Source of the DNA: Pyrinomonadaceae bacterium
GTDB taxonomy: Bacteria > Acidobacteriota > Blastocatellia > Pyrinomonadales > Pyrinomonadaceae
Length of the DNA stretch: 64,000 bases
NCBI GenBank assembly: GCA_019694355.1
Contig: JAIBCB010000003.1
Location: forward strand, 620,001-684,000
Reading direction: 5' to 3'
The translations under genes and the position numbers were made by a program. Positions within the stretch are counted from its first letter, which is position 1. Every line of letters starts with the position of its first letter. The notes under the pieces were generated by a model, which saw nothing but the letters and a program-made list of their open reading frames with translations, was not told the origin of the DNA and ran no database searches. This document shows, one piece after another, positions 42,522 through 50,956 of this stretch.

Positions 42522-43940
42522 CTACTTTCCGAACAGCCGCGATACGTCAAAGAAGACGGTCGTTACCATCAAAAGCAGCACGATCGCGAGGCCTGTAAGC
42601 TGGATGCGTTCGCGGGCGACGAGCGAGAGCGTCTTGCCGAACCAGGAGAGCACTTTCTCGATGCCGAGCACCATTATCTGGCCGCCGTCGAGCATCGGGA
42701 TCGGGAGCAGATTCATAACGCCGAGCGTCAGGCTGATGGCCATCAAGAGCGGCAGAAGGCCGAAAAATCCTGCGGCGAAGACCGTGTTGACGATCGCCTG
42801 GCCGATGCCTATCGGGCCCGACAGAGTGTCGCGTGCGGAGCGCTCGCCGGTGCCGACCTGTCCCAATGCGGTACCTGTAAGCCGAAGGATCCGCATATTC
42901 TGATCGACAGCGAACGCGGCCGCACCGCCCAGCCCGACCTTGTCGCGCTTTGCAAGCAGGCTCGGGTCGAAGCCGATACCGATGAGCCAACGATCGTCCT
43001 TTTGTTCGGCGTGTGTGGTGATGGTGAGCTTCTCGCCTTTGCGGTCGATCGAGAGAGTCAGCGGCTGCCCCTTTGATTCGGTAACAACCGACTGCATTCG
43101 GCGGATATTCGTGATATTAACGCCGTTGACGGCCTTGATCCAGTCGCCGATCTGAAGTCCGTCCTTTGCCGCCGGAAGCGATGTGTCCAGGCTGCTTACG
43201 ACCACCGGTTCGGTGCCCGTGTCAGGATCCATATCAAGCACACCTGCCGATTGTCCGGCCTGCGTCAGCTTGGTCGGGGCGATCGTAAGATCAAGTCGCT
43301 GTCCATCACGTTCGACGGCGATCGGAACCGGTTTTTCCGGGATCAGGAGTGCGCTGTCCTCGATCCGCGACCACGAAGGGTCGGTCTCGCCCTGAAACTC
43401 TACGATGCGGTCGCCTGCCTTGATACCGGCCTGGGCGGCAGCTCCATCCGGCTTTACGAAGCCGACGATCGGAGCGGGATTTGCCGGCACGCCGAGCCAA
43501 AGTGCGATACCGAGCGGAATGGCAAGCGCGAGCACGAAATTCATAAAAGGCCCGCCGAGCATTACGAAAAATTTCTGCCAACGCGGCCGAAGTTCGTAAA
43601 GTTCGCTATCGGGAACGACAAGAGCAGCGTGTTTCTTCTCGTCAATTTCGCCGATGTTTCGCTCCTCCATAAAAGCTTCGACCTTGTCGCTGCCTTCAAG
43701 GGCAGCGTTGGAGTCATCGCCGTAGAGCTTCACATAGGCGCCGAGCGGTATCGCGGAAACGCGATAGTCCGTGTGGCCGATCTTCACGCCAAAAAGCCTC
43801 GGCCCAAGGCCGAAGAACGAATAGGCTTCGACACGCATTCCGAAGATCTTCGCGACGATAAAATGCCCAAATTCGTGGATATTTATCGCGACACCGAGGA
43901 CAAAAAGGATCGCTAAAATTGCAATTACTACGTTCAACAT
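42522..43940 (-). CDS. rseP: RseP-type site-2 zinc metalloprotease
   Basis: RseP cleaves anti-sigma factors and signal-peptide remnants in the membrane. The 472-residue product has the zinc motif HEFGH (His22, Glu23, His26) in helix 1. Two PDZ domains follow (about 160-225 and 245-320; GDRIVEFQG, GDWIKAVNGVN), and the C-terminal LPIPMLDGGQ carries the third ligand. It sits 12 bp after dxr, as in many envelope/isoprenoid clusters. Confidence 0.95.
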   Translation of the reverse strand: MLNVVIAILAILFVLGVAINIHEFGHFIVAKIFGMRVEAYSFFGLGPRLFGVKIGHTDYRVSAIPLGAYVKLYGDDSNAALEGSDKVEAFMEERNIGEIDEKKHAALVVPDSELYELRPRWQKFFVMLGGPFMNFVLALAIPLGIALWLGVPANPAPIVGFVKPDGAAAQAGIKAGDRIVEFQGETDPSWSRIEDSALLIPEKPVPIAVERDGQRLDLTIAPTKLTQAGQSAGVLDMDPDTGTEPVVVSSLDTSLPAAKDGLQIGDWIKAVNGVNITNIRRMQSVVTESKGQPLTLSIDRKGEKLTITTHAEQKDDRWLIGIGFDPSLLAKRDKVGLGGAAAFAVDQNMRILRLTGTALGQVGTGERSARDTLSGPIGIGQAIVNTVFAAGFFGLLPLLMAISLTLGVMNLLPIPMLDGGQIMVLGIEKVLSWFGKTLSLVARERIQLTGLAIVLLLMVTTVFFDVSRLFGK

Positions 43941-43952
43941 CAGTAAATCCCG

Positions 43953-45131
43953 CTAATATGTGGCCGCGGCCGGACTAATTGCCATTATAGCGCGTCGGCG
44001 TGCCCAAGAGTCTGCTTCAAGGACGGCGTCAAGCGTGTCCGCCGCACCAGGTCTATGTTCGCGCATCACGCCGGCATTCGTTTCTGCGATCTCTCCGAAC
44101 GAGATCTTGCCATCCAAAAACGCTCGTACGCTTACCTCATTTGCCGCGTTCAAGACCGCAGGCATCGTGCCGCCGGCCCTCAATGCCTCGAACGCGAGCG
44201 ATAGGCAGGGGAAACGCTCAAGATCGGGATCTTCAAATTCGAGCTTACCGACCAGTGCGAGATCGAGCCTTTCGCACGAGGCCGTTTTCCTCTCCGGATA
44301 CGTCAGAGCGTACTGTATGGCATGCTTCATATCCGGAACGCCCATCTGAGCCATGACAGAACCGTCGATCATCTCGACCATCGAATGAACGACCGACTGC
44401 GGATGCACGATCACCGAGATCTCGTCCGCGTCAAAACCAAAGAGCCAGCGTGCCTCGATCACCTCAAGCCCTTTGTTCATAAGGGTTGCGGAATCGATCG
44501 TGATCTTCTCGCCCATCTTCCAATTCGGGTGATCGAGAGCCTGTTCGCGTGTGGCAGATAGGATCTTCTCTCTTTCCCACGTGCGAAACGGGCCGCCCGA
44601 AGCCGTTAAGATAAGACGCCGAACTTCCGAAGTTCGTTCGCCGCGAAGACATTGGTGAATGGCGTTGTGCTCGCTGTCAACGGGCACGATCTCGGCACCC
44701 GAACGCCTTGCGGCAGCGGTCATCAATTCGCCCGCCATCACAAGTGTTTCCTTGTTCGCAAGAGCAATACGCTTACCCGCCTCGATCGCTCGCAAGGTCG
44801 GGATAAACCCTACAGCACCAACAGTTGCGGAGACGACAGTGTCAGCCTCGGCGTGCGTTGCGACTGCGATAAGGCCCGCCTCGCCGCATTCGATGCGCGG
44901 GCGTTTATCGAGCTTGGCGGTCTCTCTTTCGAGCAATTCCGCACACGCTTCATCGCCGCAGGCAACAAGTTCCGGCGAGAAACGCTTGATCTGTTCGACG
45001 AATTTTTCAGTATTCCGCCCGGCAGCCATCGCAACGACACGAATGTCCCCGAGATGCTCGACGACCTTCAGCGTGTTGCAGCCTATCGATCCCGTCGAAC
45101 CGAGGACGGAGATGGCTTTCGCTCTTTTCAT
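43953..45131 (-). CDS. dxr: 1-deoxy-D-xylulose-5-phosphate reductoisomerase
   Basis: Dxr makes MEP from DXP with NADPH. The 392-residue product has the NADPH site SVLGSTGSIGCNTL (8-21), LANKETLVMAG, PVDSEHNAIHQCL, ILTASGGPFR and the metal/substrate region MGEKITIDSATLMNKGLE (split in two sections of the same helix). It probably starts the dxr-rseP-ispG transcript. Confidence 0.97.
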   Translation of the reverse strand: MKRAKAISVLGSTGSIGCNTLKVVEHLGDIRVVAMAAGRNTEKFVEQIKRFSPELVACGDEACAELLERETAKLDKRPRIECGEAGLIAVATHAEADTVVSATVGAVGFIPTLRAIEAGKRIALANKETLVMAGELMTAAARRSGAEIVPVDSEHNAIHQCLRGERTSEVRRLILTASGGPFRTWEREKILSATREQALDHPNWKMGEKITIDSATLMNKGLEVIEARWLFGFDADEISVIVHPQSVVHSMVEMIDGSVMAQMGVPDMKHAIQYALTYPERKTASCERLDLALVGKLEFEDPDLERFPCLSLAFEALRAGGTMPAVLNAANEVSVRAFLDGKISFGEIAETNAGVMREHRPGAADTLDAVLEADSWARRRAIMAISPAAATY

Positions 45132-45203
45132 AGGAAACCTAGGCAGGCGTCTGACTCGTCAAAAATACGCAAAAGACAGATTAGCATAGCCGCTCCTTTT
45201 GGG

Positions 45204-45803
45204 CTAATTTTCAGACGTTTCGTTGGCGAACTCCGAAACGTCGAAACGGTCGGTCTTTGCCTCGCCCGCAGCCTGCTTTTCGGCCAAAAAGCGGTTGAAA
45301 TCAGCCGAACGGTTCTTTGGAACGCTCAAGGTCTTCCATTCGGCGGAGCGAAAATGCTTGGCAAGAAAAACGATCTGGCCGACGTGATACGAATAGTGGG
45401 TAAGTTGGCGATTGATCGCCTCGACGACAGTGTGCGGTTCGCCGCGGATCGTGATCGTCTTCGAAAAGTCTTTTTCCGTCAGCGGTTCGATATTCTCGAA
45501 TAATGTTCGCCAGCCCGTTTCCCAGAACTTTTCAAGCGATTCGCGCGTGTCTTCGATAATTTCAAATTCCGTATCGCGGTTCCTGTCCGGTTTTTCTCCA
45601 TCGGTCGTCAAAAACAAGCGCCAACGCGAATGCAGGTTTCCCGCGATGTGTTTGACGATGATCGCGATCGAATTCGATTCCGCGTCGATCACGGCAAAGA
45701 ACTCTTCATCAGAAACTTGCTCGATCGCGCGGTCCGCAAGCTTCTTGTAACTGCGGAATGAACGAACCGCATCCGTGAGATAGTTGCTCCAAAACTCTTC
45801 CAT
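45204..45803 (-). CDS. DinB-like (DUF1572) protein
   Basis: The 199-residue product is predicted to be a four-helix DinB-fold protein. It has IIVKHIAGNLHSRWRLFLTTDGEKP and NRQLTHYSYHVGQIVFLAKH, whose histidines would bind a metal as in DUF1572 members. The ATG at 45803 has GAGG seven bases upstream; a GTG at 45815 overlapping the previous stop is possible. Members are thiol-dependent transferases or unknown. Confidence 0.85.
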   Translation of the reverse strand: MEEFWSNYLTDAVRSFRSYKKLADRAIEQVSDEEFFAVIDAESNSIAIIVKHIAGNLHSRWRLFLTTDGEKPDRNRDTEFEIIEDTRESLEKFWETGWRTLFENIEPLTEKDFSKTITIRGEPHTVVEAINRQLTHYSYHVGQIVFLAKHFRSAEWKTLSVPKNRSADFNRFLAEKQAAGEAKTDRFDVSEFANETSEN

Positions 45804-45811
45804 CGATGACC

Positions 45812-46162
45812 TCACACAAGCATCTTCTTAAACCCGCCGAGCATCTTTTTTATCTCGATGATATGCCCCGAAAGCAGGTCGTATGGCGTCTGTTCTACTA
45901 ATTCGAGATCGTGAGCGACGAGAGCAAAATATTCCAACCTCATAGCGAGCGAAAGCGAAAGATTTATTGATGCCGCAAACTCCGCATCACTGGACTTTCC
46001 CGCACCTTCTGCGATGTAGGCCGGAATATCGACCGCCGTTTTTCGGATCGAGTGCCGAAGCCCAAAAACTTCTTCACGCGGAAATTCCGCAGTCACCTTA
46101 TACGCCAAAAGAGCAAGCTCGTGTGCTTTCTGCCAAACTTTGAGATTTCGAAAATCCTGCAT
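45812..46162 (-). CDS. four-helix-bundle protein (23S rRNA intervening-sequence type)
   Basis: The 116-residue protein has the family features FRNLKVWQKAHELALLAY, FGLRHSIRKTAVDIPAYIAEGAG and a C-terminal IIEIKKMLGGFKKML. The family (TIGR02436) was first found in rRNA intervening sequences but is common as a free gene. The function is unknown. The gene follows hisS by about 35 bp of AGCTATCAGC-type repeat (46172-46203). Confidence 0.93.
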   Translation of the reverse strand: MQDFRNLKVWQKAHELALLAYKVTAEFPREEVFGLRHSIRKTAVDIPAYIAEGAGKSSDAEFAASINLSLSLAMRLEYFALVAHDLELVEQTPYDLLSGHIIEIKKMLGGFKKMLV

Positions 46163-46197
46163 TTTAAGTGTAGCTGTCAGCTATCAGCTAAAAGCTA

Positions 46198-47745
46198 TCA
46201 GCCAACGGATATTATTTCTCGAACCTTATTTCGGTCACAGGTCTGCTGTTCACCGGTTCGCATGTTTTTGAGGGTTACGGTGCCGTCGGCCAATTCGCTT
46301 TCGCCGAGGACGCAGACGAACGGGACGCGGATGGAATCGGCATATTTTATTTGCTTGCCGAGTTTGTCCGCTTCGGGATAGACGGTTACGCGAAGGCCTT
46401 GGCTGCGTAGTTCCGCAGCGAGCAGGAGCGATTCGGGTGCGGTTTCCTCGCTCCAGATCGTTATCATCACGTCGGCCGGTGTGGAATCGGCGATCTCGGG
46501 CGGGAACATTCCCCTCTCGTCCATTACGACGAGTATACGTTCGAGGCCGAGCGAAATACCGCATGCGGGAATTTGCTCTTTACCGAACATCCCGATCAGC
46601 CCGTCATAACGCCCGCCGCCGCCCAAACTTCCTGCAAGGTCAGGGACGTTTATCTCCATGATCGTCCCTGTATAGTACGAAAGGCCGCGTGCAAGAGTTG
46701 GATCGACCAGCACGCGAACTGAGGCCTCAGTGTCCGCATACAGAGTTCCAACTATCGAGGCAAGCTCTTTGGCTCCTTCAAAACCAGCCGGGTCTCCGTC
46801 TAGTTCTTTGTAGAGGTTCAAGAAAAAAGCTTGGTTTCGAACAGCGGCCTTCGCAACTTTTTCAAGATCAGCGTCGTGCTCCCGCGGGGGGGCAATTACT
46901 GTCATACTCTTGTTGCCCCAAGTTCTCTCAAAACCCGACTCAAACTTTTCCAAAAGCTTTAAGACGTTGGTTGCCGCAAGTTTCTCTTTGCCAGTTAGAG
47001 AGGATGAATCTGATTTCACGAGATGCTCAAGGGCATCTAATAATCTACGTGAAACATCAGTGGAAATGCCTTGGCCCGACAGTTCTTTCTCAACACCAGT
47101 CCGATGAATCTTGTCGATCTTATCTAAGATGACAATCGTATCAAGAACTTTCTCGTCCGGAATCCCGTATTTTCTCAGCAGGCCAAAAAGGGTGTTTCGA
47201 TGATTTACGCGAACGACAAAATCATCAAAGCCCAAACGAAGAAGTATCTTCGAAACTGCCGAGATCAGCTCAGCTTCGACAACGATCGAGGTGGAGCCAA
47301 TGCAGTCCACGTCGCATTGATAAAATTCGCGGTAGCGGCCTTTTGCCGGACGATCGGCACGCCAGACGGGTTGTATTTGATAGCGTTTGAAGAATTTCGG
47401 CAGCTCGTTCTTGTTGTTTGCGACGACGCGGGCGAGCGGCACTGTAAGATCGTAACGCAAAGCCAAGTCAGCGAGTTTCGAAGTTTCTTCATTTACTTCG
47501 TAACTTCGCAACTTCGTAACTTCGGCCAACTTCTCGCCGCGTTTGAGGATCTTGAACATCAATTGCCCGCCCTCTTCGCCGTATTTTCCGGTGAGGGTTT
47601 CGAGGTTCTCAAAGGCAGGCGTTTCGAGCGGTTCAAAGCCGTAACTCTCGTACACCTCTTTGATGATGCCGATCACGTACTCGCGTTTTCTTACATCGGC
47701 GGGCAGGAAATCGCGTGTCCCGCGTGCCGGATTCGTTGAGGCCAT
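46198..47745 (-). CDS. hisS: histidine-tRNA ligase, long form
   Basis: HisRS charges tRNA-His. The 515-residue protein is longer than the typical 420-residue bacterial form. It has motif 1 ARGTRDFLPAD, LRYDLTVPLAR, motif 2 FKRYQIQPVWRADRPAKGRYREFYQCDVD, the histidine A region ARGLSYYTGTIMEI, and motif 3 GISLGLERIL. Residues 75-84 (EVTKLRSYEV) are the translation of an 8-bp repeat that also lies at 1194-1391. The core at about 46690-47230 is 42-45 % GC in 60-bp blocks, against about 60 % in a sampled block of the flank, so it may have a separate origin. Enzyme motifs remain intact. Confidence 0.94.
   Translation of the reverse strand: MASTNPARGTRDFLPADVRKREYVIGIIKEVYESYGFEPLETPAFENLETLTGKYGEEGGQLMFKILKRGEKLAEVTKLRSYEVNEETSKLADLALRYDLTVPLARVVANNKNELPKFFKRYQIQPVWRADRPAKGRYREFYQCDVDCIGSTSIVVEAELISAVSKILLRLGFDDFVVRVNHRNTLFGLLRKYGIPDEKVLDTIVILDKIDKIHRTGVEKELSGQGISTDVSRRLLDALEHLVKSDSSSLTGKEKLAATNVLKLLEKFESGFERTWGNKSMTVIAPPREHDADLEKVAKAAVRNQAFFLNLYKELDGDPAGFEGAKELASIVGTLYADTEASVRVLVDPTLARGLSYYTGTIMEINVPDLAGSLGGGGRYDGLIGMFGKEQIPACGISLGLERILVVMDERGMFPPEIADSTPADVMITIWSEETAPESLLLAAELRSQGLRVTVYPEADKLGKQIKYADSIRVPFVCVLGESELADGTVTLKNMRTGEQQTCDRNKVREIISVG
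47494..47523 (-). repeat. 8-bp tandem repeat inside hisS
   Basis: Minus-strand GAAGTTACGAAGTTGC then GAAGTTACGAAGT gives three and a half copies of GTTRCGAA, in frame. The location is a loop that is variable in length in this HisRS branch, just before ALRYDLTVP. Confidence 0.85.
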
Positions 47746-47864
47746 AAGCGAACTATTTTACCGCAAGCCGCCAGAAGCCACGAATGCGCGAATCGAGCAG
47801 CCATACCTCAAGACCATCCTTTCCTATTTATTCGTGTCCTTTCGCGTGATTAGCGGGCAAAGTT

Positions 47865-48539
47865 CTACTTGTTGAAGAATGAGAAGCCGACGTAGAAGAC
47901 GTTCGCGTTGTAGCCCGGATTTATCTTGCCGATATTCATATTCGAGACGTGAAAATACCGATAGCCGAAGTTGACCGTCTTGTGTTTTGAAAGGCTGTAC
48001 ATCACGCCGCCGCCGAAATCGCCGATGAAATCGTAGCTGAGGCTGCCGGGGATCGGGATCGGCTTCTTTGCGAATAGGAAGCCCGCACCGGTTTGCAGGA
48101 AAGGCTTTAGACGCTTCTTCGGGCGGAAGATGAATCGAAAGCCTATCGGCTCGAATGCAAATGCGTATGTCGCTTCGCGTTTTGTTCGCGGCGGCGTTGC
48201 GGCGGGAGCCGACGTGTCGATCACTTCGTTCTTGAACGCGAGGGCGACGGGCATCACCTCGACAAGATATTCGTATGTAACTGGGCCTTTTGTTCCGATC
48301 ACGCGGCCATAACGCAGACTGAGCATCCCGAATTTCCGCCCCTTAGTGTCGTATTCTTTACGGCCGCTGAAAAAGATCGGCTGCGTCGGGGCAAATCCTG
48401 CCTCGATCTCGAACGAGAGCGCACCGCGGGTCAATTTCCAATCCTCCGAAGCAGACTCCGGCTTGTCCTGAGCACGCAGCGTCGAGGAAAAGAACACAAT
48501 AGCAGTGAATGTGAGGATCAGATGTCGGGGAAAATTCAA
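47865..48539 (-). CDS. PagL-like lipid A deacylase (acyloxyacyl hydrolase family)
   Basis: The 224-residue protein has a signal peptide (1-23, ending LRAQ) and beta strands typical of an eight-stranded outer-membrane barrel, ending in FYVGFSFFNK. The PagL site is visible near the C-terminus: His197 and Ser199 in YRYFHVSNMNIG, then INPGYN. PagL removes the 3-O acyl chain of lipid A. The catalytic acidic residue is not certain. The upstream gene is the gamma-carbonic-anhydrase-like one, not a lipid A gene. Confidence 0.75.
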   Translation of the reverse strand: MNFPRHLILTFTAIVFFSSTLRAQDKPESASEDWKLTRGALSFEIEAGFAPTQPIFFSGRKEYDTKGRKFGMLSLRYGRVIGTKGPVTYEYLVEVMPVALAFKNEVIDTSAPAATPPRTKREATYAFAFEPIGFRFIFRPKKRLKPFLQTGAGFLFAKKPIPIPGSLSYDFIGDFGGGVMYSLSKHKTVNFGYRYFHVSNMNIGKINPGYNANVFYVGFSFFNK

Positions 48540-48659
48540 ATATACCTCCGGAACAGAGCAACGCCGCCCTTTTTCGCTGGGGCAGATCGTGGGGCAATGA
48601 TACAGGCTGGCCGCCAGAGGTTCCGTAAGGTCGAATACGCACGGCGATCTCCCATTCTC

Positions 48660-49160
48660 CTAATACCGCAGCTTCAGCTCGGTGTAATTTCGCCAGGAGC
48701 GGTCAAGGAAAGCGATCTCCTCCGCGGTCAGTTCGCGTTTTACGCGGGCAGGCGAACCGATCACGAGCGAACGGGGCGGCACGATCGTGCCCGGCGTTAG
48801 AAGAGAACCGGCACCGACGAGACATTCTTCGCCGACGTGAACGCCGTCCATCAGTATCGCACCCATTCCGATCAAACAGCGGTCATCGACCGTGCATCCG
48901 TGGAGCAGAACGCGATGCCCGGCCGTTATTTCATTACCGAGCACGGTCGGGTGCGTTTCGCTCGAAACGTGTATCACCGAATTGTCCTGAATGTTCGTGC
49001 GTGAGCCGATGCGTATGAAATTTACGTCGCCGCGGACGACCGAACCGAACCAGATGCTCGAATCTTCGCCGATCTCGACATCGCCGATCACGGTCGCGTT
49101 ATCAGCGACGAATGCTGTCGGATGAACGATGGGAAATTTATCTTCGAACTTTGAGATCAT
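48660..49160 (-). CDS. gamma-carbonic-anhydrase-like hexapeptide protein
   Basis: The 166-residue left-handed beta-helix protein has the family features VIGDVEIGEDSSIWFGSVVRGDVN, TNIQDNSVIHV and EITAGHRVLLHGCTVDD, with histidines positioned for zinc. Members are called carbonic anhydrase-like, and most have no shown activity. The ATG overlaps the murJ stop (ATGA), so it is co-transcribed with murJ. Confidence 0.9.
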   Translation of the reverse strand: MISKFEDKFPIVHPTAFVADNATVIGDVEIGEDSSIWFGSVVRGDVNFIRIGSRTNIQDNSVIHVSSETHPTVLGNEITAGHRVLLHGCTVDDRCLIGMGAILMDGVHVGEECLVGAGSLLTPGTIVPPRSLVIGSPARVKRELTAEEIAFLDRSWRNYTELKLRY

Positions 49161-50881
49161 GCCGCACTCCTGCGAAAACGCTTCGAGATCATTCCGTAAA
49201 GCTGATGAAGTTCGTGCACGCGAAGCAGCATCGCACAAACGACGAAAGACGCTCCGCCAAGGGCGATCGGCACGAACGCTTCGACGAGATGGAGCTTAAA
49301 CCCTTGCGAGCCATAGCGTGCCACAAGGAAATGATAGCTTGCGTAGCAGACGAGCGAAAGCACCGCAGATGACAACGCGATCTTAAGAAATGCCGTCGCG
49401 ATGCTGCGGCCGTTCAGGCGTTTTATTTTTCGACGCAGTAGGAAGGCGAGCGCCGTAAAATTGAACAGGGCAACAAGCGATGTCGCCAATGAAACGCCGA
49501 GATGGCCGTAGCCGGCCGGAGTTTCGGGCGTTACGCCGTATTGCGAAAGAAGTTCGCGAAGGAAGTAGCAGCCGACGAAGTTTACGATGATCGAAACGAG
49601 GGCGATGATCATCGGTGTTTTCGCGTCGTCCAGAGCGTAAAAAGCAGGCGAAAGGATCTTTATCGCTGCGTAGCCCGTCAAGCCGATCGAGTATCCGACG
49701 AGGGCCATCGCCGTCATCTGCGTCGCGAGCGCGTCAAAACGTCCGCGTTCGTAGATGAGGCGTATGATCGGTTCACCAAGTACGATCAGGCCGCACGCGC
49801 TCGGCAGCGTCATCAGAAAAACGAGATTCATCGACGACGAGATCGTGTCGCGGAACTCGCCCTTTTTGCCTTCTGCAGCGAGTCTCGAAAGCACCGGTAT
49901 CGCCGCCGTTCCGACCGCAACGCCAAAAAGCCCGATCGGAAACTGCATCAAACGGAATGCGTAATTCAGCCAGCCTTGTGCACCGTCGATCGAGGAAACG
50001 AAATACGTGTTGACGAGAACGTTGATCTGGACTGCCGACGTGCCGAGGATCGCGGGCGTCATCAGCGCGACGACCTTCTTGACGCCTTCGTCCGCGAGCG
50101 AGAGCACCGGCGAAAAACGGAATCCGACGCGCCACAAGGACGGCAGCTGCATCGCAAGGCCCGCCGCGCCGCCGATCAATGTGCCGATCGACATTCCGAT
50201 GATCGCCCATTGAGCGGCGCCGTCGGGGATCAGATTCTTGTCCTTCGGTGTGGTCCATCCGCCGCCGCTCAGCCAATAGGCGAGCGAGAGGCCGACCGTT
50301 ATCGAGACGATGTTAAAGACGGTCGAAGCCGAAGCGGGAATGCCGAAAATGTTCTTTGTGTTGAGCACGCCCATCGCGACCGCCGCAAGCGAGACGAGGA
50401 GGATGTACGGGAACATTATCTGCGTGAGCGTGGTCGCAAGAGCCGCCTTCTCGGGCGAAAAACCGTCGGCGACGAGCCCGACGAGATCTTTCGAAAAGAT
50501 GATCCCGACGATGCAAATAATGCTCATCACAACTGCGAGCAGATTGAAGATCAAACTTGCAAGACGCCAAGCGGCCTTCTCGCCGAGCTTGATCTGATAA
50601 TCGGTAAAGACCTTGACGAACGCGACCGATAGAGCGCCTTCGGCGAAAAGATCGCGTAGGACGTTCGGCAGGCGGAATGCGACGACATAAGCGTCGGTCA
50701 AAAATCCGGCGCCGAAATACCTCGCAAATATCACTTCGCGTGCGAGCCCGAAAAGCCGCGAGAACATCACGGCGATCGAAACGATCCCCGCTGAGCGAGC
50801 GACGCTGGTTGGACGCGGCGGCGGCGGTTCGGCAGCGGATTCGACGTTGTCTGGCGGCGTTGTATCTTCGATCGACGGCAT
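49157..50881 (-). CDS. murJ: lipid II flippase MurJ
   Basis: MurJ flips lipid II across the cytoplasmic membrane. The 574-residue product has 14 predicted helices. The start shows SAGIVSIAVMFSRLFGLAREVIFA, FRLPNVLRDLFAEGALSVAFV and GFSPEK, as in MurJ/MviN. An N-terminal Pro-rich tail of about 28 residues precedes helix 1. Upstream lies dacB at 75 bp. Confidence 0.94.
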   Translation of the reverse strand: MPSIEDTTPPDNVESAAEPPPPRPTSVARSAGIVSIAVMFSRLFGLAREVIFARYFGAGFLTDAYVVAFRLPNVLRDLFAEGALSVAFVKVFTDYQIKLGEKAAWRLASLIFNLLAVVMSIICIVGIIFSKDLVGLVADGFSPEKAALATTLTQIMFPYILLVSLAAVAMGVLNTKNIFGIPASASTVFNIVSITVGLSLAYWLSGGGWTTPKDKNLIPDGAAQWAIIGMSIGTLIGGAAGLAMQLPSLWRVGFRFSPVLSLADEGVKKVVALMTPAILGTSAVQINVLVNTYFVSSIDGAQGWLNYAFRLMQFPIGLFGVAVGTAAIPVLSRLAAEGKKGEFRDTISSSMNLVFLMTLPSACGLIVLGEPIIRLIYERGRFDALATQMTAMALVGYSIGLTGYAAIKILSPAFYALDDAKTPMIIALVSIIVNFVGCYFLRELLSQYGVTPETPAGYGHLGVSLATSLVALFNFTALAFLLRRKIKRLNGRSIATAFLKIALSSAVLSLVCYASYHFLVARYGSQGFKLHLVEAFVPIALGGASFVVCAMLLRVHELHQLYGMISKRFRRSAA

Positions 50882-50956
50882 CAGCAGTTAGAATCGAAGA
50901 TTATCGCACGCTTTCGGTCGGAATTGCTGAAGCAAGGGGAAAATTTTTTGTCGAAC

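Noticed and set aside
44652-45503. Plus-strand frame of 283 residues
   Set aside because: Antisense to dxr and the DinB-like gene; composition is of a shadow frame.
49502-50632. Long plus-strand frame of 376 residues
   Set aside because: Antisense to murJ, very rich in Arg/Asp, with no domain pattern.
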